Source of the DNA: Minisyncoccota bacterium
GTDB lineage: Bacteria > Patescibacteriota > Minisyncoccia > Minisyncoccales > Minisyncoccaceae
Assembly: GCA_028704755.1 (NCBI GenBank)
Contig: JAQWEU010000004.1
Span: 1-38,191 of the forward strand
DNA: 38,191 bases
Direction: 5' to 3'
Within the stretch, counting starts at the first letter, position 1. Every line of letters begins with the position of its first letter. Positions 32,044-37,723 of the stretch are shown here, piece after piece. Under the pieces are notes generated by a model. It did no database searches. It was not told where the DNA came from and saw only the letters and a program-made list of their open reading frames with translations. The position numbers and the translations under genes are program-made.

Positions 32044-32202
32044 TTAGAACAAATTAAAGGGCAAAGTCAGTAAATAAAAAATGAGGCTTTCGTTAGTCTG
32101 CCTCTTTTTGAGTTCAGGACAAGCCCGACAAGGATGCTCTTCCTGCATAGCCCATTCATATAGGAAAATATCATCATTCCTATACGCACAATAATTGCAC
32201 AT
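32044..32202 (-). CDS. Small putative zinc-binding protein (CxxC...CxxC)
   Basis: A 52-aa ORF: MCNYCAYRND at the start and EEHPCRACPE at 21-30, so two CxxC pairs spaced for a zinc finger. GTGGTG lies upstream as a weak SD. A hairpin GAGGC...GCCTC with a T-run lies inside the last third of the frame (32079-32107), so either the true product is shorter or that hairpin is not a terminator. It is downstream of leader cassette copy 1 and could be its expressed gene. Confidence 0.4.
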   Translation of the reverse strand: MCNYCAYRNDDIFLYEWAMQEEHPCRACPELKKRQTNESLIFYLLTLPFNLF

Positions 32203-32267
32203 TTTAAACACCACGCTTAGAAATTCTCCTGAACCTTTCGAAAAGACTCAGGAGGACTGCCAAACGA

Positions 32268-32378
32268 TTAGAGCAATCCATATCCGATTTTTAAAACGAA
32301 ATGAATAACGATAACACGAACGATTGTCAGAGTGGAGGTTTTGATAAGGATCAATTTTGCAATATTCTCGCTTCTCAT
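32268..32378 (-). CDS. Leader-peptide ORF of cassette copy 1
   Basis: A 36-aa ORF, MRSENIAKLILIKTSTLTIV then a hydrophobic end. The first 17 codons lie inside the 135-bp repeat and are shared with copy 2 with E/D and T/A changes and silent changes, hinting at coding. SD AAAGGGGG is about nine bases before the ATG. An alternative is a non-coding regulatory RNA. Confidence 0.4.
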   Translation of the reverse strand: MRSENIAKLILIKTSTLTIVRVIVIHFVLKIGYGLL

Positions 32379-32442
32379 TGTTTGCTTCCCCCTTTCACCT
32401 TGGCACTCATACTATAGCATATTATTATATATTTGTCAATAG
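32308..32442 (-). repeat. 135-bp promoter-leader cassette, copy 1
   Basis: Aligns without gaps to 34079-34213, offset 1771. It contains TTGACA (32439-32434), 17 bases, TATAGT (32416-32411), then AAGGTGAAAGGGGGAAGC, an ATG at 32378 and, further on, AAAACCTCC, which can pair with the GGGGG of the SD. The promoter half is identical between copies except near the start site. Confidence 0.9.
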
Positions 32443-32452
32443 TAACAGTGCA

Positions 32453-32478
32453 TAAAAAAAGAGCTATTGAGGCTCTTC
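32453..32478 (-). terminator. Intrinsic terminator of the 32477 gene
   Basis: AAGAGC, a short loop and GCTCTT followed by TTTTTT on the minus strand. It overlaps the stop codon and is followed within 15 bases by the cassette promoter. Confidence 0.75.
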
Positions 32479-32911
32479 ATCCAAACGATATCTGGCTATT
32501 GCTCTTGATAAAAGCCTCTGCTTCACCAAAAGGAAAATATATTCTCTTCCCAGAAACAATATCCAGGACCATCTGCCTTATATTCTCTATCTTGGCAAAA
32601 AAAGGTATTTCTTTACCATATTCAGCCAATATATTCCCTAACTCCAAAGACCAAATGACCTTAAGAACACTATCAGGATCACAATCGCATATATCCCCCA
32701 CTACATGAGCGAGTTCATCGCCATACAGCTTGAAGGAATCCAATATGCTCAATAATCCATATTCCGGAGAATCCACTCCTAATAACTGCTTTGCCCTATC
32801 ACATACGGCAAAGAATGTCATGATCACTCCGACATCACCCTCGGTCACCTCAAAGATGCACTCCTCGAATGGCATCCCAGGGCTTAACCGGTTAAGCTTC
32901 AATGTTCCCAT
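32477..32911 (-). CDS. Orphan soluble protein with a strong SD
   Basis: A 144-aa protein, acidic, mixed helix and strand, with four Cys (including DICDCDPDSV). No TM, no recognised family. Its leader holds GGGAGGTGA four bases before the ATG, the best SD in the window, although the 16S gene here has no matching anti-SD. Promoter TTGAAA (32965-32960), 16 bases, TATAAA (32943-32938). Confidence 0.65.
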   Translation of the reverse strand: MGTLKLNRLSPGMPFEECIFEVTEGDVGVIMTFFAVCDRAKQLLGVDSPEYGLLSILDSFKLYGDELAHVVGDICDCDPDSVLKVIWSLELGNILAEYGKEIPFFAKIENIRQMVLDIVSGKRIYFPFGEAEAFIKSNSQISFG

Positions 32912-32937
32912 TATTCACCTCCCAATTGACTTCTTAA

Positions 32938-32965
32938 TTTATAACACAGAAAGGATATTTTTCAA
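32938..32965 (-). promoter_or_regulatory. Promoter of the 32477 gene
   Basis: TTGAAA, 16 bases, TATAAA; +1 near 32931, giving a leader of about 20 bases with the SD. Confidence 0.6.
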
Positions 32966-32978
32966 TACCGAGGAATAA

Positions 32979-33800
32979 TTACCTATCAAGCCATCTCCTG
33001 ATGATTCTAGCCACTTTCTCAGGTTCCTCGAGCGGAATTAAATGTCCACCCTCTTCTATGACCTCCAGCTCTGCATTCGGTAATAATGAAGCCAAATCAC
33101 TTATCGCTCCGATCGGAGAAATTTCATCAAGACCTCCAGCTATCACCAATGAATCGGTTTTCACCTTCTTACCACTAGGCACAAGATCATAATTATTGAA
33201 TTCATCGAATATTTCCATACTTGTCTTGGTATCTATTCTTTTCACCTCCTCAGCATCTCTTTTCATTATTTCCTTACGCCTAAGAGTATTCTTTGACTTG
33301 AAGATTACCATATCTCCGACTTTCTTACCTAATCCATTAGAAAGCATCATCCTCTTCATGTATTCAGGCATTACGCCAGCTAAGGAATAATATGCAGAAA
33401 TGATCCTATCGAATACCCCTTCCACTCTCAATACAGGAGCGATCAGGATCAACCCCTCCACCCTATCAGGATGATTTCCAGAATATACAAGAGCTACTCT
33501 TGATCCAAAAGAATGACCCATGATACTGACCTTCTCCACGCCAAAAGAATCAAGGAAGGTGTCAAGCCAATTTTCATAATCAGCTAAATATGCCTTTACG
33601 AGCGGATCAGACTTTCCACAGGCAGGCAAATCCGGTATCACTATCCGATAACCTTCCCCTATCAGATTAGCCAATTCTAACAAACCCAGATGATTACCTG
33701 GAAAACCATGAAGCAGTATTAGTACTTTCCCCGATGCATTATTATCAAGATAAAACACCTTCCTATTATTAATTATAATCAGGTTCTGTTGGAATTCCAT
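32979..33800 (-). CDS. Alpha/beta hydrolase
   Basis: A 273-aa hydrolase. The oxyanion region is LLHGFPGNH (about 29-37), the nucleophile elbow is GHSFGS (about 95-100), an acid lies around GGLDEISPIG and the catalytic His is in GGHLIPLEEP. This matches esterase/MhpC-like enzymes; the substrate is not evident. No signal peptide. The -10 box TACCAT is only about nine bases upstream of the ATG, so the mRNA is nearly leaderless, and a perfect palindrome covers the -10 and start codon. Confidence 0.88.
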   Translation of the reverse strand: MEFQQNLIIINNRKVFYLDNNASGKVLILLHGFPGNHLGLLELANLIGEGYRIVIPDLPACGKSDPLVKAYLADYENWLDTFLDSFGVEKVSIMGHSFGSRVALVYSGNHPDRVEGLILIAPVLRVEGVFDRIISAYYSLAGVMPEYMKRMMLSNGLGKKVGDMVIFKSKNTLRRKEIMKRDAEEVKRIDTKTSMEIFDEFNNYDLVPSGKKVKTDSLVIAGGLDEISPIGAISDLASLLPNAELEVIEEGGHLIPLEEPEKVARIIRRWLDR

Positions 33801-33837
33801 ATACCTATATGGTATAGAAATTTTACTATTAAGTCAA
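33797..33837 (-). promoter_or_regulatory. Promoter with start-site palindrome, alpha/beta hydrolase gene
   Basis: TTGACT (33837-33832), 17 bases, TACCAT (33814-33809); +1 near 33802, two bases before the ATG. Bases 33797-33812 form CCATATA-GG-TATATGG, a perfect inverted repeat and possible operator. Confidence 0.6.
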
Positions 33838-33905
33838 AATATTTATCAATGAAATACTATTGTCCTTATACCACCTCAAAAAAAGATGGGCAGAACTGGA
33901 ATAAA

Positions 33906-33933
33906 CATAAAAATAGGCACATCGATGCCTATT
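33906..33933 (-). terminator. Intrinsic terminator of the copy-2 leader transcript
   Basis: AATAGGCA-TCGATG-TGCCTATT hairpin followed by TTTAT on the minus strand. Confidence 0.65.
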
Positions 33934-34032
33934 ATTATGTTACTAAGTAATATCAAAGAACGCACTATTCTGACAATTCTGCTCAATGCTCCTTTTGCTC
34001 GAATATTCACACATATCCAGAAAAACAAGGAT

Positions 34033-34149
34033 TCAGCAGGATTGTCGAACCATTTCGACATCCATATTGAATTTTGAATGATAATACGAACCATTAGTCA
34101 AAGCGGAGGTTTTAATAAGGATCAATTTTGCAATATTGTCGCTTCTCAT
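34033..34149 (-). CDS. Leader-peptide ORF of cassette copy 2
   Basis: A 38-aa ORF, MRSDNIAKLILIKTSALTNG at the start, diverging from copy 1 after about codon 18 (then YYHSKFNMDVEMVRQSC). It shares the AAAGGGGG SD. It could be a leader peptide or part of a non-coding RNA. Confidence 0.35.
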   Translation of the reverse strand: MRSDNIAKLILIKTSALTNGSYYHSKFNMDVEMVRQSC

Positions 34150-34213
34150 TGTTTGCTTCCCCCTTTCACCTTGGCACCTATACTATAGCATATTATTATA
34201 TATTTGTCAATAG
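34079..34213 (-). repeat. 135-bp promoter-leader cassette, copy 2
   Basis: Matches 32308-32442 without gaps. TTGACA (34210-34205), 17 bases, TATAGT (34187-34182). The boxes, the spacer and the AAGGTGAAAGGGGGAAGC leader are identical in both copies. Confidence 0.9.
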
Positions 34214-34229
34214 ATAATGTTCAAAATTT

Positions 34230-34252
34230 AAGAGGATATTAGCTATCCTCTT
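34230..34252 (-). terminator. Hairpin at the end of the 34243 gene
   Basis: AAGAGGATA-N5-TATCCTCTT, then TAAATTTTG; good stem, weak U-tract. The stop codon is in the stem. Confidence 0.55.
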
Positions 34253-34443
34253 CTTGCGATCCAATACCAACCTCTCAATAAGAAGCTCATTTCTTCAGCA
34301 TCAAGCTCCTCTCTGAGCTCTTCTTCTGAGACGAATACCCTTACGATATTTGCTTTTTCAGGAACTGGAACAAAAGTCTTGGTCTCCCACCTCACATGAA
34401 TATATCCTCCAGGAAGTGAGTATTCACCGATAAAAATCTCCAT
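34243..34443 (-). CDS. Small orphan soluble protein
   Basis: The start at 34443 is chosen because GAGGTG lies just before it; an upstream GTG at 34452 is part of that SD. The 66-aa protein (MEIFIGEYSLPGGYIHVRWE) looks like a small strand-rich domain with an acidic helix (SEEELREELDAEEM). No family. Consensus promoter at 34464-34492. Confidence 0.6.
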   Translation of the reverse strand: MEIFIGEYSLPGGYIHVRWETKTFVPVPEKANIVRVFVSEEELREELDAEEMSFLLRGWYWIARRG

Positions 34444-34463
34444 CTCTTCCACCTCATGCTTAT

Positions 34464-34492
34464 ACTATAAAATAATATTATAATTATGTCAA
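34464..34492 (-). promoter_or_regulatory. Consensus promoter of the 34243 gene
   Basis: TTGACA (34492-34487), 17 bases, TATAGT (34469-34464). The TGA stop of the tiny ORF upstream (34491-34489) lies inside TTGACA. Confidence 0.75.
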
Positions 34493-34563
34493 TATATATC
34501 CCCCGCTCTGGCAGCTTCCTTGATCTCCTTTGACTTCTTCCACCTATCCCACTGCTTCTTCAC
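34489..34563 (-). CDS. Tiny basic ORF with a strong SD, overlapping the preceding one
   Basis: A 24-aa ORF with GTG start, reading VKKQWDRWKKSKEIKEAARA in the early part. GAGGAGG lies about eight bases upstream. It overlaps the 34544 ORF in another frame. The two could be a coupled pair or halves of one frameshifted gene of about 60 codons. Confidence 0.4.
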   Translation of the reverse strand: MKKQWDRWKKSKEIKEAARAGDIY

Positions 34564-34654
34564 TTTTCAGAGCCTCCTCAGCCAGGATATCATCCTTCTT
34601 AATATCCCCGAACTCTGTCCCTAATCTCTTTCTTAAATCCTCTTTCAATTCCAT
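34544..34654 (-). CDS. Tiny charged ORF upstream of and overlapping the previous one
   Basis: A 36-aa ORF, MELKEDLRKRLGTEFGDIKK at the start and a Glu-rich end. AGAGG lies seven bases before the ATG. No family recognised. A frameshift near its end would join it to the basic ORF. Confidence 0.4.
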   Translation of the reverse strand: MELKEDLRKRLGTEFGDIKKDDILAEEALKSEEAVG

Positions 34655-34690
34655 TTTTATTCCTCTTATCCATTATGATATCCCTTTTGA

Positions 34691-34725
34691 TAAATTAAAA
34701 ACTGCTGATTAAAAGCAGTTTTTAA
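34691..34725 (-). terminator. Intrinsic terminator of the MscS-helix gene
   Basis: AAACTGCT-N7-AGCAGTTT followed by TTAATTT on the minus strand. Confidence 0.7.
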
Positions 34726-34736
34726 ATCCTGATTGA

Positions 34737-35414
34737 TTATTTCTTCAATCTGTTCCTAAAATCCTTTATGCACTCACTAGCAGCATCCTTGCCTCCTAGT
34801 CCGAATGACAATCCCAATGCTAAGGTAATAGTCGCGATAAGCCCCATTGCGAGCGTATTGACGATACTTACTGCTATCCCTAATTGGATCAAGACAGCGA
34901 AGATAACAAAGATGAAGATTGACCACTTTACCAATGAACCGAAGAAATTGACTGATCTCACTCCCATAGAACGAGTACTAGCTTTGACGATCTTTTCCAT
35001 GATATCAGATATCACGATAGCGACTACCATAATAGCTATAGCCACTGCTAGATTAGGAACCCACTGGATAATCGAATTCAAGAGCATCGTAAAGGATGCC
35101 CAACCGATGATCTCAGTCGAGATCATCAAGAACATCACCATGAATACCCATTTGAATATATTTCCTATGAAATCAGATGGAGTGATTTTCAACTCAGCAC
35201 TGTCTAATGCTTCATCCCAGCCAGTACTATTGAACAGTTTATCGAATTTAAATACCTGTAAAATACCAGCTATGATCTTCCCTAACCAGACAGAAATGAA
35301 CCAACCGATTACCAGGATAATTACTGCGGCTAATAGATTTGGAATGAGCGCTATGGCATTTTCAAATAATTTTTGAAATGCTCCAGATGTTACATGTAAC
35401 CAATATTCAAACAT
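34737..35414 (-). CDS. MscS-type conserved TM helix protein
   Basis: A 225-aa membrane protein with about five hydrophobic segments. It has two related halves, each starting with an amphipathic helix and a TM, then a Gly/Ala-rich helix (NLLAAVIILVIGWFISVWLG and LAVAIAIMVVAIVISDIMEK), typical of the TM_helix (PF05552) proteins related to mechanosensitive channels. The MscS beta domain and C-terminal cage are missing, so channel activity is not proven. The end has LALGLSFGLGGKDAASE, as in MscS TM3 pores. Extended -10 promoter and a leader of about 65 bases with a hairpin GCTATC...GATAGC. Confidence 0.8.
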   Translation of the reverse strand: MFEYWLHVTSGAFQKLFENAIALIPNLLAAVIILVIGWFISVWLGKIIAGILQVFKFDKLFNSTGWDEALDSAELKITPSDFIGNIFKWVFMVMFLMISTEIIGWASFTMLLNSIIQWVPNLAVAIAIMVVAIVISDIMEKIVKASTRSMGVRSVNFFGSLVKWSIFIFVIFAVLIQLGIAVSIVNTLAMGLIATITLALGLSFGLGGKDAASECIKDFRNRLKK

Positions 35415-35483
35415 ATATTTATTTCGCTATCTGTCCGATGAAGATCGATAGCTTTATATTTAATTATTATAACTTACGCATAT

Positions 35484-35511
35484 ATTATACCATAAAACCC
35501 AAAACAGTAAA
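35484..35511 (-). promoter_or_regulatory. Promoter of the MscS-helix gene
   Basis: TTTACT (35511-35506), 16 bases ending TGG, TATAAT (35489-35484): an extended -10 (TGGTATAAT). Confidence 0.7.
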
Positions 35512-35523
35512 AGTATTTTCCAG

Positions 35524-36453
35524 CTATTTTACTGGATTCTTCTTCAATTCACGGAATGACAAACTCAAGAATATTCCCAATATTGCAAAAGAACAAAGAG
35601 GAATGAACCAGAATGGGAACTCATGACCGAAAGCCTCTAATGACATTATCGCCCCCAAGACTCCGACAGCATACATCGCTCCATTCTTAAGATATGCATA
35701 CTTGCTTATAGTATCTATTCCTTTTATGGTCAGATCTCTTACGATAAAAGCTCCTAGGCCATTACCGATGATGATAAGCGGTATGGACATAGTGAAAGCA
35801 AATGCCCCGATAACTCCGTCGATTGAGAAAGAAGCATCTATCGCTTCAAGATAGAGTATCTTGCTCCAAGCACTCATATTACCCGATCCAGACATCATCT
35901 CCCTCTCCTTCTCTTCTGCGTTCTTCTTGAATCCATCAGTTATGAAGAATGCACTGACTCCGATCGTTCCCGCTAAGGCTAACATCGGATTGACTTTTAT
36001 CGAGAAATAGACCATCAATGTCGTAAAGATGGAAGCAAGAGCATAGAACCATACTCCTTGCTTATGGATGAACTTCTCAGCCAGAAAAGCATATTTCTTC
36101 TCTTCTAGGAATAACCAAGAGATGAATACTAAGAACAAGTACGAACCACCCCCCAGCAATAACAATGGCTTAGAGGCCTCTAACGACTCAGCAACGGCCG
36201 TATCTCCCGAGAAAGCTGCTCCTACCACTTGGAAGATAGAAAGCGATGGATCAGTCAACCATACTATCAAGAAAGGAAGAACACCTCTTACCACTAAGAC
36301 TGCAAAGATTATTCCCCAAAAAAGGAATATCTTTCTGAATTTCTCTGGCAATGTCTTCAAGACATGCGCATTTATTATCGCATTATCGATACCGCTGACT
36401 ACTTCGAATATGCACAAACCAAGAACCACTATTACGATTTCAAAAATATCCAT
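35524..36453 (-). CDS. TerC/DUF475-family integral membrane protein
   Basis: A 309-aa protein with about nine TM segments. GIDNAIINAHVLKTLPEKFRK near residue 22 and YLEAIDASFSIDGVIGAFAF (about 200-220) are the two conserved acidic intramembrane motifs of the TerC/DUF475 group, probably for metal ions such as manganese or for tellurite resistance in relatives. It follows the atypical pilin by six bases and is probably co-transcribed. No SD, no clear terminator. Confidence 0.85.
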   Translation of the reverse strand: MDIFEIVIVVLGLCIFEVVSGIDNAIINAHVLKTLPEKFRKIFLFWGIIFAVLVVRGVLPFLIVWLTDPSLSIFQVVGAAFSGDTAVAESLEASKPLLLLGGGSYLFLVFISWLFLEEKKYAFLAEKFIHKQGVWFYALASIFTTLMVYFSIKVNPMLALAGTIGVSAFFITDGFKKNAEEKEREMMSGSGNMSAWSKILYLEAIDASFSIDGVIGAFAFTMSIPLIIIGNGLGAFIVRDLTIKGIDTISKYAYLKNGAMYAVGVLGAIMSLEAFGHEFPFWFIPLCSFAILGIFLSLSFRELKKNPVK

Positions 36454-36459
36454 ATATTT

Positions 36460-36864
36460 TTAATTATTATTTTCAGTATAAACATAGCTCGAACCGTTTG
36501 CCATGATTGCTTTCAAGGAAAAACTCTTACCATCTGATCTATAGTAATAATAATACCCCTCTCCTCGTGGATCCTTAGGGATATACAATAGCTTATCAGT
36601 CAATATCTTATCAAAATTAGCACAATCCTTTCCTATCGCACACTCCATCGGTTGGATCGGAAACTCTCCAGAATCTATCCTCAGGGTAAGAAGGATTCTC
36701 ATGAGCTGAGCTATACAAGACTTTCGCTCAGCATCATTCGCTTCTTTCACCGCCCCAGCCATGAAGATCATTATACAGCCTATCAGGAAAAAGATTATTA
36801 TTATCACTACAAAAAACTCTACAGTAGCAAGTCCTTGATCATATTTTATCTTTTTATTATTCAT
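36460..36864 (-). CDS. Atypical type IV pilin-like protein
   Basis: A 134-aa protein. The leader KIKYDQG may be cut before LATVEFFVVIIIIFFLIGCI: Glu at +5 and a long hydrophobic helix, as in prepilins, but without the FTLIE signature. Then KEANDAERKSCIAQLMRILLTL and a mature region with CAIGKDCANFD and RGEGYYYYYRSDGKSFSL resembling pseudopilins and the 13231 protein (DPNGSYYSYESADGVNF there). Probably a minor pilin. A -10 TGATAAAAT lies 18 bases upstream; no SD. Confidence 0.72.
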   Translation of the reverse strand: MNNKKIKYDQGLATVEFFVVIIIIFFLIGCIMIFMAGAVKEANDAERKSCIAQLMRILLTLRIDSGEFPIQPMECAIGKDCANFDKILTDKLLYIPKDPRGEGYYYYYRSDGKSFSLKAIMANGSSYVYTENNN

Positions 36865-36912
36865 AGAGATAAGATATGTAATATTTTATCATATATATAA
36901 TATAATTTCTAG

Positions 36913-36937
36913 TAAAAAAAGGTACTATCAGTACCTC
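36913..36937 (-). terminator. Intrinsic terminator of the 36937 gene
   Basis: AGGTACT-GAT-AGTACCT followed by TTTTTT on the minus strand, overlapping the stop codon. Confidence 0.85.
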
Positions 36938-37323
36938 TAAGGATATCCGTTTGAGAAAGTATCATTTTCATAATACTCCGAAGAAAGCCTGACTAATTCC
37001 CGACTGAGCTCATCTTTCTCAAGTGGCGTAATATCGCCGACAATGAACAGATCATCATGCCTCATCAACTCATTCAATAATTCATCCTTGGAAGGAGCAG
37101 AACTCAGCATTTGACGAAGACATAACATTCTGATTTCTTCTAACATGTCTAATCTCACACAATTAGTCCTCTTCAGCGAAACCCAATAATAATTCCGATA
37201 AACTTTTGCCCACTCATAAAAACTTCGAGCAGCTAATAGCATGCAGAATAATTCATCACAATTCTGAGTAGTAATATACCTCCTATAGTACTCCCTGAAC
37301 GGCAACATGTTTTTAATGTTCAT
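36937..37323 (-). CDS. Orphan soluble protein, leaderless
   Basis: A 128-aa protein, mainly helical, rich in Tyr, Arg and Leu (MNIKNMLPFREYYRRYITTQ, FYEWAKVYRNYYWV). No TM and no recognised family; its FYEW segment and general layout faintly recall the 17806 protein. The -10 box TATGAT (37335-37330) places +1 exactly on the A of the ATG, so the mRNA should be leaderless. It occupies the place where a 23S gene would usually follow the tRNAs. Confidence 0.65.
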   Translation of the reverse strand: MNIKNMLPFREYYRRYITTQNCDELFCMLLAARSFYEWAKVYRNYYWVSLKRTNCVRLDMLEEIRMLCLRQMLSSAPSKDELLNELMRHDDLFIVGDITPLEKDELSRELVRLSSEYYENDTFSNGYP

Positions 37324-37329
37324 GAGGAC

Positions 37330-37357
37330 ATCATAGCAAATTATTGATATTATTCAA
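37330..37357 (-). promoter_or_regulatory. Promoter giving a leaderless mRNA for the 36937 gene
   Basis: TTGAAT (37357-37352), 16 bases, TATGAT (37335-37330), then GTCCTC and the ATG. The -35 begins at the end of the tRNA-Ala terminator. Confidence 0.65.
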
Positions 37358-37383
37358 TAAGAAAAAAGAGCATCTCTGCTCTT
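37358..37383 (-). terminator. Intrinsic terminator after tRNA-Ala
   Basis: AAGAGCA-GAGA-TGCTCTT followed by TTTTCTTATT on the minus strand, five bases past the tRNA. Confidence 0.9.
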
Positions 37384-37387
37384 CCTA

Positions 37388-37463
37388 TGGTGGACCCAAG
37401 GAGATTCGAACTCCTGACCTCCTCTTTGCAAAAGAGGCGCGCTACCAACTGCGCTATGGGCCC
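37388..37463 (-). tRNA. tRNA-Ala (anticodon TGC)
   Basis: A complete 76-base cloverleaf with encoded CCA. Acceptor GGGCCCA pairs with TGGGTCC, and pair 3:70 is G:U, the alanine identity element. The anticodon loop is TTTGCAA (TGC) and the T-arm has GTTCGAATC. Confidence 0.97.
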
Positions 37464-37476
37464 ATGATCATCCTAC

Positions 37477-37553
37477 TGGTGGGTATGCCTGGACTCGAAC
37501 CAGGGACCTCGTCATTATCAGTGACGCGCTCTAACCAGCTGAGCTACACACCC
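37477..37553 (-). tRNA. tRNA-Ile (anticodon GAT)
   Basis: A complete 77-base cloverleaf with encoded CCA. Acceptor GGGTGTG pairs with CATACCC with one G:U pair, the anticodon loop is CTGATAA (GAT) and the T-arm has GTTCGAGTC. It lies 13 bases before tRNA-Ala and after 16S, the usual spacer pair. Confidence 0.97.
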
Positions 37554-37554
37554 T

Positions 37555-37585
37555 CTAAAAATAAAGAGCCTTTAAAAAGGCCCTT
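37555..37585 (-). terminator. Terminator-like hairpin between 16S rRNA and tRNA-Ile
   Basis: AAGGGCCTTT-TT-AAAGGCTCTT followed by TATTTTTAG on the minus strand, ending right at the tRNA-Ile 5' end. It may end most 16S transcripts or be a processing stem. Confidence 0.6.
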
Positions 37586-37624
37586 CATTTTAACATTAAC
37601 ATTAAGTTCCTTAGAGTTGTCCCA

Positions 37625-37656
37625 CTTGGTCTCTGCTTTAAGGTACAGCGACCAAG
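37625..37656 (-). other. Stem-loop in the 16S 3' spacer
   Basis: CTTGGTC-G-CTG ... CAG-A-GACCAAG: a 7-bp plus 3-bp stem in the 170-base spacer, perhaps an RNase III processing stem. No boxB or other known element is recognised. Confidence 0.5.
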
Positions 37657-37723
37657 ACCTTTAGATTAATTCAGTGATCACTCGCGAACTAATCCAAACC
37701 GACACTTTCAAAATATAAATAAA

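Larger units (their letters stand above)
31997..32476. other. Intergenic stretch with alaS promoter, small Cys ORF, hairpins and leader cassette
   Basis: No large gene. It holds the alaS promoter (32031-32039), a small CxxC ORF (32044-32202), a 7-bp hairpin CTCCTGA...TCAGGAG at about 32226-32254, a 36-aa leader ORF (32268-32378), and copy 1 of the 135-bp cassette. Confidence 0.7.
33801..34242. other. Intergenic stretch with leader cassette copy 2 and terminator
   Basis: No large gene. It carries the hydrolase promoter, a terminator at 33906-33933, a 38-aa leader ORF (34033-34149) and cassette copy 2. The transcript from the cassette promoter to the terminator would be about 265 bases, a possible small RNA. 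Confidence 0.6.

Noticed and set aside
34768-35376. Plus-strand ORF of 202 codons opposite the MscS-helix gene
   Set aside because: The minus strand encodes a recognisable membrane protein with promoter and terminator; the plus frame is a shadow.
37564-37723. An anti-SD located slightly further downstream of GGATCA
   Set aside because: The whole 16S-tRNA-Ile spacer was read on the minus strand and contains no CCTCC or ACCTCC.
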